The position numbers were made by a program, and so were the translations under genes. A stretch of 64,000 nucleotides of DNA from Myxococcales bacterium (lineage in GTDB: Bacteria > Myxococcota_A > Polyangia > Polyangiales > Ga0077539). This document shows positions 46,701-55,158 of the stretch, piece after piece. The notes beneath the pieces are model-generated. The model was not told the DNA's origin. It searched no databases and saw only the letters and a list, made by a program, of their open reading frames with translations. Within the stretch, counting starts at the first letter, position 1. The number at the start of each line of letters is the position of its first letter. The stretch is from NCBI GenBank assembly GCA_016792845.1, contig JAEUKH010000011.1, positions 16,409-80,408 on the forward strand. The letters run 5' to 3'.

Positions 46701-49334
46701 GCTAGTGCGGAAGTCCTTGGTCGCGCGCACCGCGAAGCGCAGCTTGGGGTGGAGGTGCGTTTCGGCGGGGATGGAGAATGCGTCCGCTTCGCGTGCGGCG
46801 GTGCCGCCGTCGGTGGTGAGCAGCGCGGCGATCTCCTCGCCGACGCCCGGTGCGTCTGGGTCGGGCACGAAGAGCCGGATGTCGTAGCGGAGATCCGCGA
46901 ACGCGGACTCCTTCTGCAGCTCGAGGAGCATGTCGCCGAGGACACCAGCGCGCCCCGGGTTGAACGCGTTGATGGTCAGCGTGCGGACGTATGGATGCTG
47001 CACCAGGTAGCGCCGCACGCGCGAGGCGAGGTAGGCGCCGTCGATGAGCGCGCCGCCGATGGCGGGCTCAGGCAGGCCGAGGGCGGTGCACACCTCTCCG
47101 ACGAGCCCGCGCGGATCTTCCTCGTTCGAAGGCGCGAAGAGCGTCCAGAACGGATTGATGCTGTCGACAGCGGTGAGGACATGTCCAGCTTCGGTCGGCA
47201 GCACCGGAGGGAAGCTCGTGGGCGACAGAAGTCGCAGCAGCGCCTCGCGCGTCGGGACTACGTACTCGTGGGGCGCGGACTTGGCGGCAGCCACCCAGCG
47301 CGCGCCCAACTTCGCCCACGTCGCGAACCAGAGCGCGCGAAGCGGGTGCGTCGGAGCGACGAGGACGGCGTCGCGGCGGCGTCCACGGTGGTCGACGATC
47401 GCGAGCAGAACCGAGTCGAGGGCGAGCACCTTGCGCAGGTCGGCGAACGCCCGCTGCGAGTCGCTCTTCGCGGTCGCCTCGGCGCGTCGCGTGAGGTCGG
47501 CGAGCAGCTCGAGGTAGGCCTCGGCGTAGTCGCTCGCGAGCTCGGCGTGGGCACCGGCGTCGATGCCCTGCGTGACCAGCTCGGCGGTGCCGCCGCGCGC
47601 CGCTTCGAAGTAGCGCGTTCGCGCTTCGAGGAAGCGGTCGCCGGCCGGCCCCTGGGGCCAGCCGTTCACCTCGCCCGTGCTCGTGCCGGGGACGCCGAGG
47701 TTCAGCGGGATCCGCCAACTGATCGGGCCCTCGGGCGACGCGAGGATCTTCTGCTCGATGCCCTTGAGCGCCCGCGAGACCGGGACGTGCACGGAGCCTT
47801 CACGCCCGAGCTTCACCTCGAGCATGTCCGCGCCGGAGACATGGCCCTTGGTCTTCTCTGTCCACGCAGCGTGCCCGAAGACGACGCTCGCGGGCTCGCG
47901 GTCATCGAGGATGGCCGTGAACTGCGCGCGAAAGAGTGCGTGCAGGGCGCTCGGCTCACGCGGCACCGCGCGCTGCGCGGGCTCGATCTCCACTTCGGTG
48001 TCCGGCAGTACGTAGAACAGGTCGCTCTCGTTCGGGCGTGGCAGCGCAGCTTCGGTGTCCGCGCTCCACGCGACGGCGTTGCCATTCGAGTCGACGAGCG
48101 GGACCAGGTCGCCACCTTCCGTCTGCGCGAGGACGCGGACGAAGTGCCAGCCTTCCTCCCAATCGATCTTGCCGAGCGCCGAGAAGGAGATGGTCGCCTT
48201 GTCGGTCGCGGTCTTCCACACGGCCTTGCTGCGCGCGAGGCCGATGGGCCCGTGTTCCTTCGAGATGACCTGGGCCACGAACTTGGCGAGGCCCTGCACC
48301 TTGGTCGGGTGCGGCTCGACGCGGAACGTGACGTTGAACTTCTTGAGGCTGGCGACCGGCAGGATGCGCTGGCCGATGAGCTGCGCGAGTGGCTCCTTGG
48401 TCTCGTCGTCATCGACGGCCGGAAGGTCCGTCTGCACCTCACCGATGAAGACCGAGTCCGGCTGCATACCGCCGTCCTCGAACTCCCACTTGTTGAACGC
48501 GAGCGGCCAGAGCGACCGGTCGACAACGATCCTGCGTGCCCACTGGCGCGGGTCGTCCGTGCCCGCTTCGGCGAGGAAGTTGCCGAGCTCGTTTCGGAAG
48601 GCTCGCTTGGCGAGCCCCAACTCGCCGACGCGACCGCGCTCCGAGCGCGCCGACCATGTGAGCTTCTCGACGCACTCGCGGTTGCGCACCAGCCGCGGCG
48701 GCGCCTTCTCGGGCGGGGTGAGCCACTCGAAGTCGGGCACGAGCCCTACCTCGTAAAGCGAGGCGCCGATGGCCTCGGCGTCGTTGCCGTTCACCTTGGC
48801 CGTGAGGAGGAAGCGTACCGTCGAGAGCGCATCGGCGAACGCCCAAGGGTTTTCGGAGTCACGAAGCCGTCGTAGGGACTCCTGCACGGAGCCGCGCAGC
48901 GTCGGAGGGATCTCGCCGATGAGCCGCTGGATGAGCGCCTCGTAGAGTCCCGTGATCGAGACCTCCTCGAAGGTGGCGACGCCGAAGGAGTCCTCGGCCG
49001 AGGCGCGCACCTCGCTCGGCACGAACACGAGAAGCGGTTGGCGCTGCGTGCCGTCGGCGTGCGGGTTGCGCAACTCGACAAGCTTGGTGCTCGACACCCC
49101 GAGGTCGGCCGGGATGGGAAGCTTGCCGTCGGTGAGCACGACCACCGTCGTGTTCGGCATCTCTGCGCGCAGGCGTGCACAGAGCCGAGTCATCAGCTCT
49201 GCGTCGATGTCGCTCACGCGCATGCAGTGGCCGGCGACGCGGGTGCGGAGCTGCTCGACGAGCAGCGGCACGGCGACGTTCTCCAGCTCGTTCGTGAGCT
49301 GCGTCGAAGACAGCTCCTGGAGACCGGCGCTCAC
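43788..49334 (-). CDS. Giant HerA/FtsK-type ATPase with nuclease-like insert (MADS Mad8-like)
   Basis: An 1848-aa protein. The C-terminal about 400 residues form a HerA-type ATPase: Walker A GVQGGGKSYTLG near residue 1480, Walker B KLVVFDEAHKY near 1720, then GTSIMVASQDPPSVP. Around residue 1160 LGLFDLDITQRIITCRLVEVKCYSG has the D-x(n)-ExK pattern of PD-(D/E)XK nucleases. A Ser/Pro/Ala-rich linker (about 1330-1430) separates it from the ATPase. The first 1100 residues are of unknown fold. Translocation of DNA coupled to cleavage is a plausible role. It overlaps the upstream gene by 4 bp and precedes cap4 by 25 bp. Confidence 0.8.
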   Translation of the reverse strand: MSAGLQELSSTQLTNELENVAVPLLVEQLRTRVAGHCMRVSDIDAELMTRLCARLRAEMPNTTVVVLTDGKLPIPADLGVSSTKLVELRNPHADGTQRQPLLVFVPSEVRASAEDSFGVATFEEVSITGLYEALIQRLIGEIPPTLRGSVQESLRRLRDSENPWAFADALSTVRFLLTAKVNGNDAEAIGASLYEVGLVPDFEWLTPPEKAPPRLVRNRECVEKLTWSARSERGRVGELGLAKRAFRNELGNFLAEAGTDDPRQWARRIVVDRSLWPLAFNKWEFEDGGMQPDSVFIGEVQTDLPAVDDDETKEPLAQLIGQRILPVASLKKFNVTFRVEPHPTKVQGLAKFVAQVISKEHGPIGLARSKAVWKTATDKATISFSALGKIDWEEGWHFVRVLAQTEGGDLVPLVDSNGNAVAWSADTEAALPRPNESDLFYVLPDTEVEIEPAQRAVPREPSALHALFRAQFTAILDDREPASVVFGHAAWTEKTKGHVSGADMLEVKLGREGSVHVPVSRALKGIEQKILASPEGPISWRIPLNLGVPGTSTGEVNGWPQGPAGDRFLEARTRYFEAARGGTAELVTQGIDAGAHAELASDYAEAYLELLADLTRRAEATAKSDSQRAFADLRKVLALDSVLLAIVDHRGRRRDAVLVAPTHPLRALWFATWAKLGARWVAAAKSAPHEYVVPTREALLRLLSPTSFPPVLPTEAGHVLTAVDSINPFWTLFAPSNEEDPRGLVGEVCTALGLPEPAIGGALIDGAYLASRVRRYLVQHPYVRTLTINAFNPGRAGVLGDMLLELQKESAFADLRYDIRLFVPDPDAPGVGEEIAALLTTDGGTAAREADAFSIPAETHLHPKLRFAVRATKDFRTSPETHAAHLSLLFDVFPAEEVAARKADPRHATAFVHGLVQEFSSEYHEDELTVAWRRLPRHGVAKPIEDAEELSDLLGSLAAAMSSATATIATGQSGVDLRPVVSLALGPDDRALLHQVHEVSDWVFTLDRNLGIEFFDHGGHATRPDYLIDHSPDMASTLGHRLVITSRSVAELEALLRPVLEQYGLQAEGRHAVVLLDQLRSLSGRLALKLISSPTQRAEALGLALSRLYLEHQGVFENQLVVPLDAHLDLYRVLKQQADELGDEVSFKRTDLGLFDLDITQRIITCRLVEVKCYSGVGDLSQYNALKSSIAEQIAQSEQVLAHHFDPQRTPQDRPDRAFKTRELALLLEFYLERAERYGAISREAADEARFFVHTLDDGYQLAFTRSALIFDFAKPGTEPPESESGIEYHRIGVDLIRQLVEAAAPSTESSASLSASSSGSGGPSGGGPRPRRVTEVRRRRERAPSVPTLDEAAFLGSPRDHSVSWEELRLRHPSVPPPSHLPAASQEAVPTPAVVHVAEAPPVPPAPRATTVANVAPVAPPPAPQQAAEPSPVPSPEAKTAHAVPYDIMLGVTADSPQYGLLGDVSGRRIAIDLNQTHTISLFGVQGGGKSYTLGTIAEMASLPIPNINVLPNPLATVIFHYSPTMDYRPEFTSMVAPNSEAAQVKALKETFGAEPRALSDVLLLAPADKLDERKQEYPDIEVRPLKFGAAELQTSHWRFLMGAVGNQATYIRQLNRVMKSLRDDLTLEGLNQGIEASSLPDHLKGMAKMRLELASEYIDDSVRLKDEIRPGRLIIVDLRDEFIEKDEALGLFVVLLQLFADAKHRDAAGVEHSFNKLVVFDEAHKYIESPDLVAGLIEVVREMRHKGTSIMVASQDPPSVPISLIELSSQVILHKFNSPAWLKHIQKANAALGSLTPEKMANLRPGEAFIWSSKATDEAFTKSAVKIRCRPRVTHHGGATKTAVGG

Positions 49335-51013
49335 GGCTGACCTCCTGCGGCCGTGTCGTCGGCAGCGATGCGATACCTCGGAGTGATGGTTTGCGTGACG
49401 TAGGCGTCGGAGAGGTCGCGGTAGAAGCCCACCTCGCGAAGGCGCCCGGTGAAGGAACGGACGTTGTCACGGAGGGCTCGGCGGTCCTCGATGCTCGTCG
49501 TCGCGAAGCCGTCGCCGCGCGGCAACTGGTCGATGAAGATGCCGTAGCGCTCGCGCAGGAAGACGAGCAGCTCGTCGACACGCAGCTCCCCAGTGTGGAA
49601 CCCGGCGGCGCCGCCCGGCTTGAGCACGGCGAGTTGAAGGAGCACCTCGAGAAGTCGACTGTCGAGGACGAAGCGGCGCGGAGCATCCTTCGTTCGACCC
49701 TGCGCGATGAACGCGCCCGGGCGGTTCTTCAAGAGCAACGAGTCGATGCACTGCGTGAGGTACTTGCGGTGGAACGGTCCGCGAAGCGCGACGATCATCT
49801 CGATGTATGCGTCGAACTCGGAGAGCCCCATCTCCGTGACCGCCTTCACCTCGGGATCGAGCTCGGCGTCCTTGGCGCCCGAGGTCTCCTCGACGAGGCT
49901 CGAGACGCGCTGACCGAAGAACTTCTCGCGCTCGGCTTTCAGCGGCGCGTCGAGGAGCTGCAGTACCTCGCCCACCGAGAAGTCGCCGCTCGGCGGCTTC
50001 GTGAGTTTCCCGCGCCGGACGAGGTCAGTCGCGAACTCGTCGAGCTTCTTCGTCGCGAAGTAGGCGCGTAGGAAGGTCGGGATGCGGCGGTAGTGGGTGT
50101 CCGCGCTGCGCTCGGCGAGTGCCGCCATCGGCGTGCCCGGCTGGCCAGCAACGTCGATGACCATGCCCACGCGGTACGGGCAGTCGCCGAACGGGTTGTC
50201 GGGGCTCTTCGGGTTCATCGGGCACGCGCTCGTCGAGCACGTCGGGTCAGCGCCCTTGCGGCGCACCAGCGCCGGCAGGAGCTTGAGGAGCCGCAGGTGA
50301 TAGAGCCCGAGGTGGAAGGCGATGAGGACCTTCAGGTAGTCCACCATCACCGAGCGCGGGATGAAGCGCTGGTAGAACAGCAGCCGCTGAATGTCCTCCG
50401 CGAGGAGGTCGGCGGCGCCCACGCAGAGCGGGGCGAAGGTCTCGCGGCCCGACTTTGTGTCGGGGGCGTCCTCCACCTGGTCGAGCAACCGCAACAGCGC
50501 CTGCGTCTCGACGTCGAGCACAGACGACGTGTCTGCCTTGCCCGTGACCTTGTCATGGCCCTGGAAGAAGAAGTGGTTGAGGTGCTCGATCGCCTTCTGT
50601 CCTGCGCCATTCCGCGCGCCGTACAGGGTCTCGTACAGGTGCTGCGCGGCGCCGTAGTCGCGTGAGTGCTTCGGGTTGCGAAACCGGTAGGTGAAGCCAT
50701 GCAGCGGGCGCGGCGCAGCTACCGCCTGGCTCGCCTTTCCTCGGTTCACGACGTCGAGGAGGTGCGTCTCCACCCAACGTGCGAGGACATCGGGGTGCGC
50801 CTGGAACCCGGTGAACCACTCCGGGTGCTCCATGAACTCCTCGACGAAGCTCTCGACGGACAGCTCCACCTTTCGTCGCAGCCGACTCGGGTAGCCGTTG
50901 TGCGCCAGGCGAGCGAAGAACGCGGTGAGCACGCGGTCCATCTCGAGGTGCTTAAAATCGAGGTAGCTGATCTTTGGCAGCCGAAACTCTCGATCGCGCT
51001 TGGACAAGGACAT
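49331..51013 (-). CDS. Unknown 560-aa component with Cys cluster (MADS Mad7-like)
   Basis: No domain is recognised. The protein is helical, with a central Cys cluster CSTSACPMNPKSPDNPFGDC (Cys259, Cys264, Cys278 and neighbours) that could bind zinc or an Fe-S centre. A C-terminal segment looks like a winged helix or dimerisation region (LLVFLRERYGIFIDQLPRGDGF). Its ATG shares one base with the stop of the kinase gene, and its stop overlaps the ATPase start, so it is an obligate partner in the operon. It has the position I recall for Mad7 in MADS, between the kinase-type protein and the large ATPase. Confidence 0.75.
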   Translation of the reverse strand: MSLSKRDREFRLPKISYLDFKHLEMDRVLTAFFARLAHNGYPSRLRRKVELSVESFVEEFMEHPEWFTGFQAHPDVLARWVETHLLDVVNRGKASQAVAAPRPLHGFTYRFRNPKHSRDYGAAQHLYETLYGARNGAGQKAIEHLNHFFFQGHDKVTGKADTSSVLDVETQALLRLLDQVEDAPDTKSGRETFAPLCVGAADLLAEDIQRLLFYQRFIPRSVMVDYLKVLIAFHLGLYHLRLLKLLPALVRRKGADPTCSTSACPMNPKSPDNPFGDCPYRVGMVIDVAGQPGTPMAALAERSADTHYRRIPTFLRAYFATKKLDEFATDLVRRGKLTKPPSGDFSVGEVLQLLDAPLKAEREKFFGQRVSSLVEETSGAKDAELDPEVKAVTEMGLSEFDAYIEMIVALRGPFHRKYLTQCIDSLLLKNRPGAFIAQGRTKDAPRRFVLDSRLLEVLLQLAVLKPGGAAGFHTGELRVDELLVFLRERYGIFIDQLPRGDGFATTSIEDRRALRDNVRSFTGRLREVGFYRDLSDAYVTQTITPRYRIAADDTAAGGQP

Positions 51014-54000
51014 CAGACCGCTCCCTGAGCGCGCGTCATCTCGAGCCGCCCATCGGCGTGCCGTGCGACGCGGTAGAAGTCATGGCCCGACGTGCTGAGC
51101 AGCACCTCCTGGTAGGGCGCGGAGCCGAGCAGGTTCTTGAAGACGGCAAGGCTCAGGTAGTAGCCCTGCTCCTCCTCGACGCTCGGTCGGTAGCCCTCGT
51201 TCAGGCGCCGCAGCATCTCGTACACGTCGAGCGAGACGAGCAGCTCGGCGACGAGCCCAGCCTGGTCTTGGTAGCGCAGCACGAGCCCCGTGGGCATGTG
51301 CTCGACGAAGCGGGAGCGCGTGGCCTGGTCGGCCAGCTCGAGCGAGAAGCGTTCGCGCGCGTAGAGCCGGTACGAGCGGACGCTGCCGCCGTCGACGCGC
51401 CGCACTTCGAGGGCGAGGTTGTTGCCGATTCGCTCGGGGCGCGTGAGGCCCTCACCCCGATTGATGGCGACGAGTAGCGAGTCGAGCAGGCCCTCTGGCT
51501 TGGTCTCGCCGCGCACGACCGACAGCAACTCGTCGGCCGTCTTGTACGGCAGCATCGAACGCCAGCCCGTGTCGCGCCGCTCGAAGAACGCGCGCCGCCG
51601 CGCCATGGCGATGAAGCGCCGGTGGGCCTCGGCGCGATGCACGCTCACGCGCCCGGAGACGTCGCGTGGAAGCTCGTCGTAGAGGCTGCGCAGGATCTCG
51701 CGGTCGTAGTTGCCGCGCCGTTCGAAGCGGAACAGCGTGCGGTCCTCGGTGGGCGACACGAAGTCGAGCGCGCGGTCGAGGCGCGGGTCGTCGGCTTCCG
51801 CGACGTCGACCTCGGAGAGCAGCGTGAGAAGGCGGTCCGCGTTCGGTGCGTCGCCGCCCTTCCAACTGTTGAAGTAGTAGCCCTGCACGATCTCGTCGCG
51901 CTGGCCCTTCTTGTAGAGATCGTGGATCTCGTCGCAGTCGCGCGTGCCGACGAGCATGTACGCGAGCGCCGAACGAAGGTCGCGCAGCGTGATGTGGAGC
52001 CGCCCGCGCAGGTGCGTGACGGCGTAGAGGCTCTTGAGCCGCTCGACGACGTGCTTGCCCGCCGTCTCGTCCTGGATCGTCTGAGCGTTGTGGAACGCGT
52101 AGCAGCGGTCCCTCAGGTCGCAGCCGTGGCACGGCTCCCAGAACTTCTCGTGGGTCATCCGGTTCACGAGCCGCTCGAGGATCGAGTTGTCGAAGCCCTG
52201 CGGATCGACGACGACGCTGCGCAGGTTGAGGTTCACGACGGCGACGCCTTCGGCGGGCTCCCCCGTGCGGAGCCCCTCCTTCACCAGCGTGGCGAGCGCG
52301 GGAAAGTCGGCGCGGTTCGCCTCGAGGAAGTCGACGAGGCGGCCCTCATTGATGGCGATGAGGCGCGTCTCCTTCGATGTGGCCCAGCCGGACGAGTCGC
52401 TGCCCTTGAAGGGAGCGAGGAAGGCGCGGAGGACGTCGTCGTTCTTCTGGTCCCCTTCGTCCTGGCTGCCGTCGTAGTTCGAGAGGAACGTGCGCCCGCG
52501 GAGCTCGAAGCGCGCGCCGTTCGGCAGCGAGTGGTCGATGATGGCCTGCTCGTCTTGGGCGGCGCGTTCGAGCTTCTGGAGGAAGGCCGTCTTCCCGTCA
52601 CCCGCGTTGCCCGAGATCAGGACGAGCGAGAACTCCCCCGAGAGCACGGACGGCAAGAGGTCGCGGTCGAGCGCCGTCTCGACGTACGTCTGCTCGCTGA
52701 TGACGTCGAGCCCGCGCGTGCCCGCGTTGCTCCGCTTGCTCTGGCTGTAGACCGTGAGCAGGTGCCGGACGTACGGGTTGGTGTTCGGCGGGATGGGTCC
52801 GCCTGGGGAGCTGCCATTGCCTCCGTTCGCCGGGGGGCCCCAGGAGGGTGGCACCGGCGTTACGGGCTGCGGGGCGCGGCGAGCGGCCGGAACGTTAGCG
52901 AGGGCTCCCTGCAGCTCGACTGCGGACGCGAATCGATCACCGCGCTTGGGCGCGATAGCCTTGAGCATCACGTCGACCAGCTCGGGCGCGATGTCGCCCA
53001 GGTTCGACTGCTCGCGCGGATCGCAGGCTGTCTTTCCCGGCAGCGGGATCTGCGCGTCGATCCACGGGTAGCGACCCGTCACTGCCTCATAGAGCGTGAT
53101 GCCCAGGGCGTAGAGATCGCGGTCCGCGAGGTCGCTGGGCGACGGGACCGCCTCGAGGTCCAGGTCCGGCGGGAGGTAGCGACGCGAGCCTCCTCCGCGA
53201 TCTCCACTCGCTCCGAAGACCGCGACGTTGAAGTCGATGATCTTGGCCCCGCGCTCGGTCCACAGAAGGTTGCGAGGCTTGATGTCGCAGTGGAAGACGC
53301 CAGCCGCATGGAGATGCACGAGGCCGGACGCGACCTGCCGCGCGAGCTCGAGCGCGTCCTCGGGCCCGAAGAGGCTGCCGTCGATCATCTCGCCGACGTC
53401 GAGGCCGTCGATGTACTCGAAGACGATGAAGGGCGGGCCGTTGCCGGGGACGAAGTCGGCGTCGATCACCTTCACGACGTTCGGGTGATCGGGGATGCGA
53501 AGAAGCGTCTTGTACTCCTTCTTGAGCCGGTCGACGATCGACACGCGGTCCCGCAGCACGAGCTTCATCGCGCGCGAGACGTCGCCGAGCGTATCGATGA
53601 CCTTGTACGCGACGCCGAAAGAGCCCGGCTTCCCGAGCCGCTTCTCGATGACGTACTTCGGCGTGATCTGCGTCTGCGCCAGCAGGTTCGAGTAGTCGAG
53701 CAGGGGCGCGGCGGGCTCCGGCGCGGGCGCTGGCGCTGCAGCGCCGCCCGCGGACTCCGACGCGGCGCTCGGGTCGAGGAGGATCTTCAGCTCGGTCAGC
53801 GCCCACGCCGGCGTCGGCCGCTGGTCGGGCTCGAACGTGCACAGCTTCTGGAGCCAGGCGTCGAAGCCCTTGGGAAGCTCGGGCCGGGCCGCGCTGGGCT
53901 TCACCGCGAACACGGCCTTCTGCTCGAAGAGTTCGGTGGGCGTCTTGAACGGTCGGTCCCCCGTGAACAGCTCATACAGGACGAGGCCGACGCTGAAGAT

Positions 54001-55158
54001 GTCGGATGCGGGCGTCGCGGCGCCGGGCTCGCCGTGGATCTCGGGCGCCATGTATTTGGGCTCGAGGTCGTCGATGATCTCCTGCGCGATGGTGCGGCTG
54101 TGGTCCGTCCCAGGCCGGGCGAAGTCGAAGCCCGCGAGGCGGACGCGGCCATCGGTGCCGACGAGGATGTTCGACGGCGAGATGTTCCGGTGAACGACCT
54201 TGTGCGCCTGCAGGTGCCCGAGCGCGGTCAGGAGGTCGGCAGCGATCGTGATCTTCTGGTCGAGCGTGAGCGCAAGCGTCGGCTTCTCGATGTGGACGCG
54301 CAGCGCCTGTCCCGGCACGTCCTCGGTGACGATGAAGTACTTGTCCTCGGCCTCGCTCGGAAAGAAGTCGCGCACGCCCACGATGCTCGGGTGGCCCGGC
54401 ATCGAGCTCAGCGCGCGGTAGGCGGTCGAGATCAGGAGCCGCTGCTTCTCGCGCTCCTCCGGCGGCTTGTACGGGTCGGCCTGGTACGCGCGGACGAGCA
54501 CGGTCGCCTTCTGCCCGACGAAGGCGTTGAAGGCGCGGTACTCGACGTAGCAGTCGGTGCCCCCGAGCTTCTCGGCGACCTGCCAGTTTCCAAAGCGCAG
54601 AGGTCCCGAGCGCGGCTTCGCCACGCCCTGGAGCGCCTTCATGATGATGTTGTGGTGCGCACCGATGTTCTTCGACTTGCCGGCAGGGATGCGCGTGCTG
54701 TTCTGGAAGAACGCCGCCGCCTTCTTGAGCGTAGTGACGTTCGGCGCATCGCGCCCGCCCTGATCGACGAGCGTCGCGTCGGGCGAGGTGAGCACGACGG
54801 CGGTATCGACGTAGATGTCCTCGAGGTCGCGCCGGCCGGGCTGGCTGCTGGTGATGACGCCCTTGATCGCCTTCGCATGGCCCCGCAGCTTCGCGAGCGG
54901 CGAGCTGAAAGGCTGGCGCCCCTCCGGGTACCACTTGGGGCCGTAGACATCGATGAGCCCGCGCGTGCCCTTCACGTCGACAAGGTAGACGGCGTGCGGC
55001 GCGATAATCGCGACGTCGACCTCGAAGGCCTCGCCGTCGCGCACGATCTCGAAGTTGTGCAGGACGAGGTAGCTCGCCGGCAGGTGATCCCGCAGGTACG
55101 CAATGGACTGGCGCTCGGCCTCGTTCACCGGCTCGCCAATGGGGATCACGGTCGCCAT
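51013..55158 (-). CDS. NERD nuclease-like, pseudokinase, kinase and P-loop fusion (MADS Mad6-like / PglW-like)
   Basis: A 1381-aa protein. Residues 1-150 form a NERD domain with EVDVAII (Asp48) and YLVDVKG (Asp61-x-Lys63), a PD-(D/E)XK-like site. The first kinase domain (about 190-410) is degenerate: the VAIK lysine is Arg223 and HRD is HRN (323-325), so it is a pseudokinase. The second (about 500-700) keeps Lys532, HCDIKPRN (Asp625) and DFN (642-644) and should be active. A Pro-rich linker leads to a P-loop ATPase (GNAGDGKT, 850-857) and a Cys cluster CHGCDLRDRC near 1010. The NERD-kinase start recalls PglW of Pgl/BREX type 2, but no pglZ is present. Confidence 0.82.
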   Translation of the reverse strand: MATVIPIGEPVNEAERQSIAYLRDHLPASYLVLHNFEIVRDGEAFEVDVAIIAPHAVYLVDVKGTRGLIDVYGPKWYPEGRQPFSSPLAKLRGHAKAIKGVITSSQPGRRDLEDIYVDTAVVLTSPDATLVDQGGRDAPNVTTLKKAAAFFQNSTRIPAGKSKNIGAHHNIIMKALQGVAKPRSGPLRFGNWQVAEKLGGTDCYVEYRAFNAFVGQKATVLVRAYQADPYKPPEEREKQRLLISTAYRALSSMPGHPSIVGVRDFFPSEAEDKYFIVTEDVPGQALRVHIEKPTLALTLDQKITIAADLLTALGHLQAHKVVHRNISPSNILVGTDGRVRLAGFDFARPGTDHSRTIAQEIIDDLEPKYMAPEIHGEPGAATPASDIFSVGLVLYELFTGDRPFKTPTELFEQKAVFAVKPSAARPELPKGFDAWLQKLCTFEPDQRPTPAWALTELKILLDPSAASESAGGAAAPAPAPEPAAPLLDYSNLLAQTQITPKYVIEKRLGKPGSFGVAYKVIDTLGDVSRAMKLVLRDRVSIVDRLKKEYKTLLRIPDHPNVVKVIDADFVPGNGPPFIVFEYIDGLDVGEMIDGSLFGPEDALELARQVASGLVHLHAAGVFHCDIKPRNLLWTERGAKIIDFNVAVFGASGDRGGGSRRYLPPDLDLEAVPSPSDLADRDLYALGITLYEAVTGRYPWIDAQIPLPGKTACDPREQSNLGDIAPELVDVMLKAIAPKRGDRFASAVELQGALANVPAARRAPQPVTPVPPSWGPPANGGNGSSPGGPIPPNTNPYVRHLLTVYSQSKRSNAGTRGLDVISEQTYVETALDRDLLPSVLSGEFSLVLISGNAGDGKTAFLQKLERAAQDEQAIIDHSLPNGARFELRGRTFLSNYDGSQDEGDQKNDDVLRAFLAPFKGSDSSGWATSKETRLIAINEGRLVDFLEANRADFPALATLVKEGLRTGEPAEGVAVVNLNLRSVVVDPQGFDNSILERLVNRMTHEKFWEPCHGCDLRDRCYAFHNAQTIQDETAGKHVVERLKSLYAVTHLRGRLHITLRDLRSALAYMLVGTRDCDEIHDLYKKGQRDEIVQGYYFNSWKGGDAPNADRLLTLLSEVDVAEADDPRLDRALDFVSPTEDRTLFRFERRGNYDREILRSLYDELPRDVSGRVSVHRAEAHRRFIAMARRRAFFERRDTGWRSMLPYKTADELLSVVRGETKPEGLLDSLLVAINRGEGLTRPERIGNNLALEVRRVDGGSVRSYRLYARERFSLELADQATRSRFVEHMPTGLVLRYQDQAGLVAELLVSLDVYEMLRRLNEGYRPSVEEEQGYYLSLAVFKNLLGSAPYQEVLLSTSGHDFYRVARHADGRLEMTRAQGAV

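Noticed and set aside
46215..48875. 886-codon plus-strand frame antisense to the giant ATPase
   Set aside because: Long antisense frames are expected in high-GC genes. The translation is Arg/Glu/Val-rich with no domain, while the minus-strand frame has clear motifs.
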